Positions 8,697 to 17,147 of a stretch of DNA of 54,031 nt are shown piece by piece (positions within the stretch are counted from its first letter, which is position 1; the number at the start of each line of letters is the position of its first letter). The DNA is from a virus. A model generated the notes under the pieces. The model saw only the letters and a list, made by a program, of their open reading frames with translations, was not told where the DNA came from and did not search any database. A program made the translations under genes and the position numbers. The stretch covers positions 1 to 54,031 of the IMG/VR virus record IMGVR_UViG_3300031857_000246; one strand, given 5' to 3'.

Positions 8697-9347
8697 TTAG
8701 TCCTTTATGATTATTTCAATTGGTGTGTAAAATAATGAATCTAAAGCATTAGTTAAATCAGTCACTCCTTTATTACTTAACACAATAAAACTATCAGGAT
8801 TATTAATATTCCCTAATGAAACAAAAGAAATTATAAATTCGTCAATAGATTCTATATATTTTGATTGTGTGTTTACAATTGTATTATTTCTTGGGAATGT
8901 GTCTACAGATATTGGGTTAGTCCCCCCAGTATAGTAGCTTCCAGGAGAAACCTTCCCCCAATTAATTTCAAATCCCAAACTATTTTCTAACACTGAAACA
9001 CAAAGATTACCTGACGAAGTAATTTCTGAGTAATCTCCCCAATAACTTGGGGTCTCCCCCGTGGCAATAAATACACATCCAGTTTGATTTATTACACCAC
9101 TTTGAACATAGGCAATATTACTAAAATCGTCATTTGAAACATAGTCTGTAATTGTATAAGTTTCACCTATGATAAATTTTCCATATAACTGACTTGTGTC
9201 ATTTGCAACTAAAATAGGTGTTTGAGTTAGTAATGCTCTATAAGTTCTATTATTTGTAATCCCTGTTACAGTTATATTACCATTAATTGTAAGGTCACCA
9301 ACTATAGTCTGACCTGATAAATTATCTATTATGTATTTTGTTGCCAT
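8697..9347 (-). CDS. Putative tail-fibre/virion structural protein
   Basis: This 216-aa protein starts with LSGQTIVGDLTINGNITVTG, a beta-strand repeat typical of fibre proteins in phages of Bacteroidota and cyanophages. It continues with KFIIGETYTITDYVSNDDF and CVFIATGETPS, a domain that recurs in large phage structural proteins. The C-terminal 90 residues are unassigned. The gene begins 2 nt after the beta-solenoid fibre gene ends, consistent with one fibre operon. No enzymatic residues are evident. Confidence 0.55.
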   Translation of the reverse strand: MATKYIIDNLSGQTIVGDLTINGNITVTGITNNRTYRALLTQTPILVANDTSQLYGKFIIGETYTITDYVSNDDFSNIAYVQSGVINQTGCVFIATGETPSYWGDYSEITSSGNLCVSVLENSLGFEINWGKVSPGSYYTGGTNPISVDTFPRNNTIVNTQSKYIESIDEFIISFVSLGNINNPDSFIVLSNKGVTDLTNALDSLFYTPIEIIIKD

Positions 9348-9349
9348 TT

Positions 9350-11551
9350 TTATTCTGTTATGTTTGTTATATTTAGGACATCATTTGAGTCGTAGTATGA
9401 TAATCTTTGTCCGCCACCTGCCCTTGTAAAGATTTCGCAATTATAAAATCCGTAGACGTGAGTTGATTCTGAAAAATCAATAGATATTACACTATTACAT
9501 ATTCTATTCATTTGGAAATAATCTACAACAATGTTATTAGTAAAATTATCTCCAATAGTATTATCATAAAAATATTCTCCGATGTTATTATCATAGAAAT
9601 TATTACCAATCACATTTCCTCTATATGAACCTCCGCCAAAACCAAAACCATCTAGAACTTCGTTACTATAAAAATTAGTACCTATTGTGTTATATGAAAA
9701 TGAACCATAACAATTATTAAATTCAAAATAATCTCCGATATTGTTACTGATTGTTTGTCCACTCATATTATTCACGAAGAAACTATAACCAACATTATTA
9801 TAACCAAATTCGGCAAATGTTTGGTTTGCTTTAAAATTTGTTTTAATATGATTACTCCAAAAATCCCCCTGAATGTTATTACCCTTGAATTCATTCATAA
9901 TTTGATTGTTTTCAAAGGTAAGATTTAAATTGTCTGAATCTCCGATTGTGTTACCTTCAAACCCATTTAATATTGAGTTTTTATATATGTTTGAATATAT
10001 ATTATTATTATAAAAATCATTTAAAATATTGTTACTTTGGAAGTTATATCTAATTGTATTAGTTGCACAATCACTTCCAATACTATTCCCTACAAAATTG
10101 TATGACCCTATATTTGTACTAATACCAATCGTATTACCCCCAAAAACTTGACCGATATTATTTTCATAAAATTGGTTATATACAGTATTATTATTATAAC
10201 CATTACCAATCAAATTACGATAATAGTTTGAATAGCTTTTATTGTTGTTATAACCATTGCCGATGTCGTTATTATAAAAGTCATTATAGATTTTATTATT
10301 TGCAAATTGGTTACCTATTTCATTATTTTGAAAATCTCCATTAGTCCAAGTGTTATCTTCAAAGTTATTCCCAATATTGTTTCTATAAAAAGAACCACCA
10401 ATTAAGACATTATAGTTAAAATCACTACCAATTCTGTTATTATTAAAATTCGCAGTTATATAATTATTATTGAAGTTTTCCCCGATGATGTTTCCATCAA
10501 AATCATCATTTGTTGAGTTGTTATAAAAACTATCACCTATTTGATTATTGTCACAATCGTCATTAAATGTGTTATTATATGACCTATTTCCTATTGTGTT
10601 GTTTGTGAATGAACCACTAATAAAAACGTTGTTTGCTAAAAGAAAATCTCCTGAGCCAAGCTCAATATATATATTTGAGTGGTTACCAATATAATTGTTA
10701 ACTGCGGTTGTCTCATTAAATGTAGTATATTCGAAAACCTCATTCACCCTTATATTAGGTTGATAGTAACTCATAACACCATCATCATAGGCCGTGTAAT
10801 ATGATGAATTACTAGTCTCATTTATTGTAACACCTGAAATAGTTGCCAAAGAATTACTATTAACTAATATGACTTCAAAAATTCGAGGGTTTAGATTACC
10901 TATCGCAACAAACGAACCTGTTGAAAAATTTGAACTAAATGTTGTTCCTGTATTACCGTATAATACTCCTGTGTTCCCTGTTATACCACTTATTCCAACG
11001 AGTCCACTAAGTGGTTCAGATTCATAATACGAATATCCAATATACCTTTTAAATAATATATTTCTGTGGTCATAATCAGTTCTATTACTAAAATTATCAA
11101 TTCTTTCAGTGATTCTACCTTTCGCGGGACTATTGCTAATTTCAGTTATGTTCCAAGAAATGTCGTATGTTATTTTATCTTTAGGGTGTAGTGTTGAGTG
11201 TACTGTCGGTGAGAATCCTGTTATTGAAGTTGCTAATAATAAAATTGGTTCGGTGTCACCTGTCATATAGTTATCCGAAAATATAGGACTACGAAGATTA
11301 TCGTAGTTTGGTTGGTCATAACAAGTTTGGAAATCTGTCATTAAGTAAAATTGACCAGGTGTTAACGTCCCTCCGGTGTATAAAGAATACAACTCATTAT
11401 AAGTGATTTCAGTGTAAGTTGTTATACCAGAAAATAAACTTTCTTTTGTTATTTTATATGTTTCAGTTTGAGCTGAATTATTTAATATAAGCCAAGTATT
11501 ATCTGTTGACCCTGTAAATTCTGGTAATTGCGAAATTTTTATATTAGCCAT
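9350..11551 (-). CDS. Asn-rich beta-solenoid tail fibre/adhesin
   Basis: The 733-aa protein opens with the fibre N-terminal motif IKISQLPEFTGSTDNTWLIL, used by many phages of this type to attach fibres. It passes through a globular region and then, from about residue 282 to 700, consists of about 40 short repeats of roughly ten residues with the pattern NNxIGxxFxxN. Regularly spaced Ile/Phe and Asn ladders indicate a beta-helix or pentapeptide-like solenoid. The last 35 residues form a separate cap. Hydrophobic and Asn positions are conserved while the others vary. It is likely a rigid shaft or polysaccharide-binding fibre. A TATAAATAC/GTATTTATA element lies 14 nt upstream of the start. Confidence 0.75.
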   Translation of the reverse strand: MANIKISQLPEFTGSTDNTWLILNNSAQTETYKITKESLFSGITTYTEITYNELYSLYTGGTLTPGQFYLMTDFQTCYDQPNYDNLRSPIFSDNYMTGDTEPILLLATSITGFSPTVHSTLHPKDKITYDISWNITEISNSPAKGRITERIDNFSNRTDYDHRNILFKRYIGYSYYESEPLSGLVGISGITGNTGVLYGNTGTTFSSNFSTGSFVAIGNLNPRIFEVILVNSNSLATISGVTINETSNSSYYTAYDDGVMSYYQPNIRVNEVFEYTTFNETTAVNNYIGNHSNIYIELGSGDFLLANNVFISGSFTNNTIGNRSYNNTFNDDCDNNQIGDSFYNNSTNDDFDGNIIGENFNNNYITANFNNNRIGSDFNYNVLIGGSFYRNNIGNNFEDNTWTNGDFQNNEIGNQFANNKIYNDFYNNDIGNGYNNNKSYSNYYRNLIGNGYNNNTVYNQFYENNIGQVFGGNTIGISTNIGSYNFVGNSIGSDCATNTIRYNFQSNNILNDFYNNNIYSNIYKNSILNGFEGNTIGDSDNLNLTFENNQIMNEFKGNNIQGDFWSNHIKTNFKANQTFAEFGYNNVGYSFFVNNMSGQTISNNIGDYFEFNNCYGSFSYNTIGTNFYSNEVLDGFGFGGGSYRGNVIGNNFYDNNIGEYFYDNTIGDNFTNNIVVDYFQMNRICNSVISIDFSESTHVYGFYNCEIFTRAGGGQRLSYYDSNDVLNITNITE
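9480..10700 (-). repeat. About 40 degenerate 30-bp repeats coding a beta-solenoid
   Basis: This coding repeat has a period of about 30 bp (10 aa) with consensus protein NNxIGxxFxxN. On the plus strand it shows as recurrent ATTATT(A/C)CCAAT-like and AAAATTATT-like blocks. DNA identity between units is moderate, so the array is old or selected at protein level. Confidence 0.8.
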
Positions 11552-11564
11552 TTTTAATTTTATC

Positions 11565-11573
11565 TATAAATAC
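11565..11573 (-). promoter_or_regulatory. Candidate late promoter element (GTATTTATA)
   Basis: Coding-strand GTATTTATA ends 13 nt before the ATG of the solenoid fibre gene, in the only gap between the 1290-aa adhesin gene and this gene. It matches the recurrent RTATTTATA motif of this window. Confidence 0.45.
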
Positions 11574-11588
11574 TTTTATTTTTTTCAT

Positions 11589-14500
11589 TTAACAAGGTCC
11601 TGTGAATGTTAATGGGAATTGACAATCAAACGCAACCCCACCACCTGCACCTGTAAATACATAAGTATATGTGCCATCCGATGAAACAATTCCTACAAAA
11701 CTAGTTGACCCATTATTATCTGTTATAGTATCATTTACTTGTATTTGTAAAGTTTCTGAAGTTTGTGTTAGTACAAGTTGATTTGTATTAATAGTTGTAC
11801 CGCCATTCCATAAGGTTGGAATCACAATATTACGTTGACAATTTGGTGTTAAAGTTAGTGTTGGTGTTGGGGATGGTGTTGGAGTTGGTGAACTTGGTGG
11901 TGCTGATGGCCAAGATTTAACGTTTGTCAGTAAAACCTGTATTTTTGCGGTCTGTGATGATGATACCGTTTCAAACCAAGAAGCCCCATTGTTTGTTGTT
12001 GCCCACCCAAAGGTGTCAGGAACCGCATTCGGGTAAGCTGGTGACAAGAAGTTTAAAACTGGGTATAAGTTAGTAGATGCTGGCGCCGCTTCAACACCGC
12101 TAGGTCTTTTTCTAACGTAGAACATAGTCATACCACCAATTACATTTGGTGAATTTCCCATATAAGTCGGAGTACCAGTGTGATATGTCGTCGTATATCC
12201 AAGTTGGACTTGACCATTTTGATTCCAAGACTCTGCAACAAATCCTACAACGTAATAACCTGTAGGTATCGTGAGAGGGGTACTAGCGTCGATTGTTCCA
12301 AAAGTCGTAGTATCATATCCAGTTGCAACTGCTCTTGTGTTTACTTGTTCGTCAGTATTACCAATTTTAACCACACCATCAACATTACCAAAAATATCAT
12401 TATATTCTTGTTGCGTAATAATTACCCAATCATTATCTGTTGCATTTTGATAACTTACTAAACTTGTTGTTAATTGGTCTTCTAACGCATCATAATTTGG
12501 GTCGACTACATACGATGGGGCTAAATTAGCTCCAGAATCTAAAAATACTGATACTGTTGTTGATTGTTCATTTGATAAAAAAGATGCACCATACACATTC
12601 CACCCTGTAAACATATAACCTGGTGATGGTACTGCCTGTATATTATATGAGACATTCTTTTCAACACTAACTTCAGTTTGTTCAGTATAAGTTACACCAT
12701 CAAATATTATTGATAAACCACCACTTAATGGTTGGATGTACAACGTTAGGGGTACTAATGGTACTACTGAAGTTGTTGGTGTCATAGTCTGTGTTGGTGT
12801 TGGTGTGGATGTAGGTGTTGAGGACTGGGTGAGTGTCGGTGTTAATGTTGGAGTAGATGTGGGTGTAGGTGTTGGTGTTGGTGTGGATGTGAGTGTAGGT
12901 GTTGGTGTTTGACTAGATGTAAGTGTGGGTGTAGGTGTTGGTAAACAAAGGTCTAATTCTGTGATTATATAACTACCATTTTCTGCAATAATAAAATCAT
13001 CGTTTTCAGTTAGAAGATATTGATTACAAGGGTTAAGATTAAAGATTGTTTCCGAAGATAGTGAGATTACTAAATCAACCCAATATGGTGACCATTTAAC
13101 ATCAACAAATTCTGACGTATCATTCAATATATTATAATCCTCTTGACGTATTACAATAGTTTCACCACTTAATAAACCTTTTGGTACCACAACACCTGAT
13201 TCAATATTTATACTATCTCCACTAATAGTCCCTAAAATATGTGTGAATGTAACCGACAAATCAAAATCTAAAGTGTTACTTAATTGTAGAGAATACACTG
13301 CTTCAATTGAACCTGGATATAGATTAGCAATTAATATTACCTCAGCATCTAATGGTATATTATAAAGTTCATAGTTTACATCGCAAGGTATAATTGTAGT
13401 TGTTGTTGTAGTTACAGGTATCGTAGTTGTTGTTGTAGTTACAGGTATCGTGGTGGTTGTGGTTGTAATTTCATAAACTATTGCTGACAAATCACACTCA
13501 GGGACAATAACCTCACAATCGGGACAATCCCAATCAAACAAATTATACCTACCCTTATTTAATTTAAAATTATGTTTAACTTCGTCAGACGTTAAAGGTT
13601 TTACATAGTAATTAAATTGTGATATACCCCCATCAAACGTACCTGCAAAGTATTTTTCTAATACTATATTTGTCGATAGTCCTGATAATGTAGTTCCACT
13701 TAAAACTGAATCAGGGAATAATTCAGGGTCTTGTTGGTATTGATAACCTAAATACGATGATGTTGTTGTCGTTGTTGAGTAATCTATTGTTGTAGTCGTG
13801 GTAACATCACCTGAAATTGGACATTCAATAAATGTTAAATTTTCTCTCAGTCCTTGTGTACCACCACCCCAAGATATGTTAAACGGAACCCCTATTTGTT
13901 TTTCCCTCTCAACGTTCAAAGCTCTAGGTATGACCTCTTCAAAATTTTCAAATGTGTGAAATTTACGTCCATTTACGTAGATTTTTAATCTACCTAATCT
14001 ATAATCTTTTTCTTTTAACCACTTATCATTTAATTCAACAACCTCTCTACCATACGGAGTTTCAATTGTTGTTACATTATATGTTGTAGTTGTTGATGTG
14101 TATGTTGTGGTATAATAGTGAGTATATGGTGGTTGAATTAATGTGACAGATTGATTGTAAGTGGATGCGGTATAAACAAAATTAGTAATGTCCCCTAATC
14201 CGCCATACCAATACAAATGACATTCGTCCATTGCACGATATCTCTCAAATACAACATCGACTTGTACCCAATGTTCAAATTTAATATAGTCAGTATTTTC
14301 ACAAAAATAATGTATTCCTTTTGGTGTACAATACTCTTGGACCGTACAACCTGATGTATAAGTTTTTGTTCCTGTACATGCATCTACGGCACATTCATCG
14401 GTTAACCTTAAAACCCTAACACATATTTTTGGATTACCCGGGTCACCACTAAATTTAACCACAAAATTGTTTGAACATGAGTCTCCACTTGGGTTAAGTT

Positions 14501-15461
14501 CAGGTGCAGTTATTTCTACCGAACTACATGGTGTAGTTTCAGTCACATATCTTAATGGTGGGTATACTGGACCACAATGTGAAAAAGTATTACCTGTATC
14601 TGAACATCCACAAGTACTTAAACAATCTAATTTTTCAGTAACACGAGTATAAGCTGAAAATCCTGATGGTGAACCTGAAGCATAATGATAAAATTTATTC
14701 TCAGCCCTTGCTCCCATATAGAAGAACATACCTGAATTTTCAGGGTAAACGTCATTTAAAGTTGTATCGCCAGTAGGTACAAAATAATCATCCCATATTC
14801 TAGGTCTTAATAATAATTCAGCACTCCATCCGTGATTTGGTCTTTCAGGTAACGTTTCATAATCGTACCCATATAACTTATAGAACCCTTGATAAAATCC
14901 TCCGTATAATTCATGGTAAACCCCTACATCAGTTTGTTTGGAAACAATCGAATAGTTGTCATTTTTTTCAATACCTGAAAATCTAATATTTGGTGGTTGG
15001 GTATATCCTGTTACTTGGAAAAATTTAGTTCTTCTGTCAAAAGATAACCTATCGAATTTTGTAAAATCGTTAATCCCTTGGGTTATGAATGCTGTCTCAC
15101 CAGTCATTTCTTTTACAAGACCATTATCAATACCTGTAAGACCTATGTCACATAAACTTGTAAACCCTGAATAACAAGACAAATCTAGATTATCTGGATT
15201 ATAGTAGTTTGACGAAACTAAAATATTAAACGGATTATATGTGTTATATTCTAAAACGTATAATTCCGAATTGTCGGGATTATTTAAATCAATCTTAATT
15301 GGTAAGACGTTCCCGTCCTCATTACCTATAATATAAGGTGAGAAAATAACTTCTTCTTTATAGTCCCTTTCATCTGACGTTAAACAGAAATCCATTATTT
15401 CAGATTTGTTTAACAAATACCATTTTGGGAAATTATATTGGTTGATATTTTGGTACGCCAT
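11589..15461 (-). CDS. 1290-residue modular adhesin with lectin-like, poly-Thr and Thr/Pro modules
   Basis: This is the largest protein in the window. An N-terminal region is followed (about 205-570) by a concanavalin/LamG-like domain: GWSAELLLRPRIWD, FYMGARAEN, RLGRLKIYVNGRKFHTFENF and a late GGISQFNYYVKPLTSDE. Poly-Thr spacers include three tandem TTTTTTIPV units. Next comes a 115-residue domain paralogous to one in the protein at 5595-6914, a Thr/Pro tract, a bacterial surface-repeat-like domain (GYMFTGWNVYGASF), and C-terminal domains ending VAFDCQFPLTFTGPC. Cys-rich loops lie around 290-390. It is probably a receptor-binding tail fibre or large baseplate adhesin. The start ATG at 15459-15461 is preceded by a GTATTTATC element. 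Confidence 0.72.
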   Translation of the reverse strand: MAYQNINQYNFPKWYLLNKSEIMDFCLTSDERDYKEEVIFSPYIIGNEDGNVLPIKIDLNNPDNSELYVLEYNTYNPFNILVSSNYYNPDNLDLSCYSGFTSLCDIGLTGIDNGLVKEMTGETAFITQGINDFTKFDRLSFDRRTKFFQVTGYTQPPNIRFSGIEKNDNYSIVSKQTDVGVYHELYGGFYQGFYKLYGYDYETLPERPNHGWSAELLLRPRIWDDYFVPTGDTTLNDVYPENSGMFFYMGARAENKFYHYASGSPSGFSAYTRVTEKLDCLSTCGCSDTGNTFSHCGPVYPPLRYVTETTPCSSVEITAPELNPSGDSCSNNFVVKFSGDPGNPKICVRVLRLTDECAVDACTGTKTYTSGCTVQEYCTPKGIHYFCENTDYIKFEHWVQVDVVFERYRAMDECHLYWYGGLGDITNFVYTASTYNQSVTLIQPPYTHYYTTTYTSTTTTYNVTTIETPYGREVVELNDKWLKEKDYRLGRLKIYVNGRKFHTFENFEEVIPRALNVEREKQIGVPFNISWGGGTQGLRENLTFIECPISGDVTTTTTIDYSTTTTTSSYLGYQYQQDPELFPDSVLSGTTLSGLSTNIVLEKYFAGTFDGGISQFNYYVKPLTSDEVKHNFKLNKGRYNLFDWDCPDCEVIVPECDLSAIVYEITTTTTTIPVTTTTTTIPVTTTTTTIIPCDVNYELYNIPLDAEVILIANLYPGSIEAVYSLQLSNTLDFDLSVTFTHILGTISGDSINIESGVVVPKGLLSGETIVIRQEDYNILNDTSEFVDVKWSPYWVDLVISLSSETIFNLNPCNQYLLTENDDFIIAENGSYIITELDLCLPTPTPTLTSSQTPTPTLTSTPTPTPTPTSTPTLTPTLTQSSTPTSTPTPTQTMTPTTSVVPLVPLTLYIQPLSGGLSIIFDGVTYTEQTEVSVEKNVSYNIQAVPSPGYMFTGWNVYGASFLSNEQSTTVSVFLDSGANLAPSYVVDPNYDALEDQLTTSLVSYQNATDNDWVIITQQEYNDIFGNVDGVVKIGNTDEQVNTRAVATGYDTTTFGTIDASTPLTIPTGYYVVGFVAESWNQNGQVQLGYTTTYHTGTPTYMGNSPNVIGGMTMFYVRKRPSGVEAAPASTNLYPVLNFLSPAYPNAVPDTFGWATTNNGASWFETVSSSQTAKIQVLLTNVKSWPSAPPSSPTPTPSPTPTLTLTPNCQRNIVIPTLWNGGTTINTNQLVLTQTSETLQIQVNDTITDNNGSTSFVGIVSSDGTYTYVFTGAGGGVAFDCQFPLTFTGPC
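12774..12945 (-). repeat. Thr/Pro-coding degenerate repeat
   Basis: Repeated GTTGGTGT/GTGGATGT blocks on the plus strand encode a TPTPTxTPTLT tract in the middle of the 1290-aa adhesin. Mixed codons argue against recent slippage. Confidence 0.8.
13391..13470 (-). repeat. 27-bp tandem repeat coding TTTTTTIPV (about 2.7 copies)
   Basis: Two nearly identical 27-bp units and a partial third unit with different Thr codons encode TTTTTTIPV. The first two copies are almost identical in DNA, suggesting recent expansion. Located in the adhesin gene. Confidence 0.85.
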
Positions 15462-15471
15462 AATTCTTATG

Positions 15472-15498
15472 ATAAATACTTTGGATTGAAGTATTTAT
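15472..15498. promoter_or_regulatory. Divergent promoter region with 10-bp inverted repeat
   Basis: In the 58-nt gap between divergent genes, ATAAATACTT (15472-15481) and AAGTATTTAT (15489-15498) are perfect inverted repeats with a 7-nt spacer. Each arm carries the candidate late element (GTATTTATC towards the minus-strand adhesin gene; GTATTTATT towards the plus-strand gene at 15520), giving two back-to-back promoters or one operator. Confidence 0.5.
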
Positions 15499-15519
15499 TA
15501 GTAAAAACAAACTATCAAA

Positions 15520-16380
15520 ATGGAGTTAAATAAAGAATATTTTCAAAACCCTTACTATTTTTTCCTAAAAACTAGGAAGGATAGTGGTTCATTATACTAT
15601 TCAATATCAAATACTTTATCTGAATCGAGAAAAAAAGACGAAAGATTTGATTTTGATTTAAAGGATATGGATAAAGTTAGAAAGATTGTAATGAAGATTA
15701 TAAAGGATAAGAAAATAAAAACTATTCCTGAATTAAAGAAGGTTTTAACCAAATCTGTAACTAAAAAAGATGATGGTGAAATTTCAGAATTTGTTGATGA
15801 GACAGGAGCTATGAAATCTTCTAGAATACCAAATATTAACCATACCTTATCACCAAACCGTACTATGGACCAAACCATTCTTAATAGAATGACAAACAAC
15901 CCAGTTACTAGAGGTTATAGAAGATATTATGGAGAAAACGAATCTAAAAAAGGTAACATAGTTAATGAAACTGATTTTTCTGACGCTTTTGGTTATGAGG
16001 AAACTAAAGAAATGGATGGACCTGAAACTTTTAACTATTTTGTTAATGATTTGGAGATGGACCCAATTGAAGCGATGGAGAGAACAAAACAATTTGGTAA
16101 GGACCCTAGCGGTGAAAAAACTAAAAAGGCACCGAAAAGGATTAGAAATCAAAAAGGGTTCATTGACAGGATGACTTTAGCAGAAAAAACATTAGAAGAA
16201 AACGCCGTCAAAATGATTGAGGATATTTTAATGAATTCAAAAACTAAGGATTATGAAGTGACTGAAAGAGAGTCACCTATCAAAAATATATTAAAGAAAA
16301 ACGTGCTAGCTTTGAAAAATATGGCCGAGAAAAATGGTTTAAGTGTTAATGAATTAATTAAAATGTTTAAAAGTGAATAG
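15520..16380 (+). CDS. Hypothetical protein, charged, possibly structural
   Basis: A 286-aa highly charged protein with no recognised fold. It opens MELNKEYFQNPYYFF. The middle holds a low-complexity region with SSRIPNINHTLSPN and GYRRYYGE, and the C-terminal half is predicted helical, ending NELIKMFKSE. It is the first gene of the plus-strand block, preceded by the inverted-repeat promoter region, and its stop overlaps the next gene by 8 nt. Neighbours are small, probably virion-associated proteins. The function is unknown. Confidence 0.5.
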   Translation: MELNKEYFQNPYYFFLKTRKDSGSLYYSISNTLSESRKKDERFDFDLKDMDKVRKIVMKIIKDKKIKTIPELKKVLTKSVTKKDDGEISEFVDETGAMKSSRIPNINHTLSPNRTMDQTILNRMTNNPVTRGYRRYYGENESKKGNIVNETDFSDAFGYEETKEMDGPETFNYFVNDLEMDPIEAMERTKQFGKDPSGEKTKKAPKRIRNQKGFIDRMTLAEKTLEENAVKMIEDILMNSKTKDYEVTERESPIKNILKKNVLALKNMAEKNGLSVNELIKMFKSE

Positions 16381-16843
16381 TAAGTTATACGGAAATATGG
16401 TCGATTTACCTAATGATGTTAAAAACGTCCTTAAATCTGCATTGACCAAACATTCCCAAACTTCAAACAATAATCAAGAAGGTATTACTAGAAATCGAGG
16501 TCTTTTAAACAAAGGTAAAGCATCCTACCAACAACTAAAAAGAATTAAAAATTGGTTTGATAATTATAACGGACCAAAAGATGCGAAAGAATATGAGTTA
16601 AATGGTGGTGATAAAATGAAAGAATGGGTAGATGGTATATTAAAACAGATGAGAAATGGTGTACTAACTAGTACTCAAATGAGAAAAGAATATCTTCCCG
16701 ATAAAACTAAAAACTCAGAATTTAATGTGGATTTGAAAAACGACAATCGACCTTCACAATCACATGGAAATTCTTTAGCCAAATATAATATTGATTTAAC
16801 AGAAAGCCTAAAAAGGATAAATGAAATAATGTCAAAAATTTAA
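16373..16843 (+). CDS. Conserved hypothetical phage protein
   Basis: A 156-aa protein read from a GTG at 16373 that overlaps the previous stop by 8 nt; an in-frame ATG at 16397 is the alternative start. The central segment (YQQLKRIKNWFDNYNG and YELNGGDKMKEWV) resembles a domain repeatedly seen in phages of Bacteroidota whose role is not known to me. The C-terminus, LTESLKRINEIMSKI, resembles the N-terminal LTESQLIKIIKNVINE region of the protein at 36209 and contains an I-N-E prohead-protease-like site. It may be capsid-associated. Confidence 0.55.
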   Translation: MNSKLYGNMVDLPNDVKNVLKSALTKHSQTSNNNQEGITRNRGLLNKGKASYQQLKRIKNWFDNYNGPKDAKEYELNGGDKMKEWVDGILKQMRNGVLTSTQMRKEYLPDKTKNSEFNVDLKNDNRPSQSHGNSLAKYNIDLTESLKRINEIMSKI

Positions 16844-16847
16844 AATT

Positions 16848-17147
16848 ATGCCACAACCAATTATACCACAAGACTATACCCAACCACTAAATGAATTGGG
16901 TCAAATTGGAGCATCTCAAAGAACCGCTCTAATCACTGTGAACACATTAAAACCACAGGCAAATGAATATTCAAGTACCAATCCTGATGCGTTGGCAGAT
17001 GGTGACAATATGGGTAGAGGTACTGGTTTCTTCTTAGATGTTTACAATCAGGCCGCAGGTACAATTACCGACATCACAGAAAGAAATTCAGAAATAGTTA
17101 TTAATGAATACAAACCAAATAACCCATATACCACACCAACTCTATAA
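16848..17147 (+). CDS. Small hypothetical protein, possibly virion component
   Basis: A 99-aa protein, not recognised. It is rich in Asn, Thr, Pro and Gly, opens with PQPIIPQDYTQPLNELGQIG and contains GRGTGFFLDVYNQAAG, which looks like an extended structural segment rather than an enzyme. Its stop overlaps the next ATG (TAATG), so it is translationally coupled to the WYL-like gene. No membrane segment or signal peptide. Confidence 0.45.
   Translation: MPQPIIPQDYTQPLNELGQIGASQRTALITVNTLKPQANEYSSTNPDALADGDNMGRGTGFFLDVYNQAAGTITDITERNSEIVINEYKPNNPYTTPTL

Noticed and set aside
9350-15461. Possible diversity-generating retroelement acting on fibres
   Set aside because: No reverse transcriptase gene, template repeat or adenine-biased variable repeat is visible in the window.
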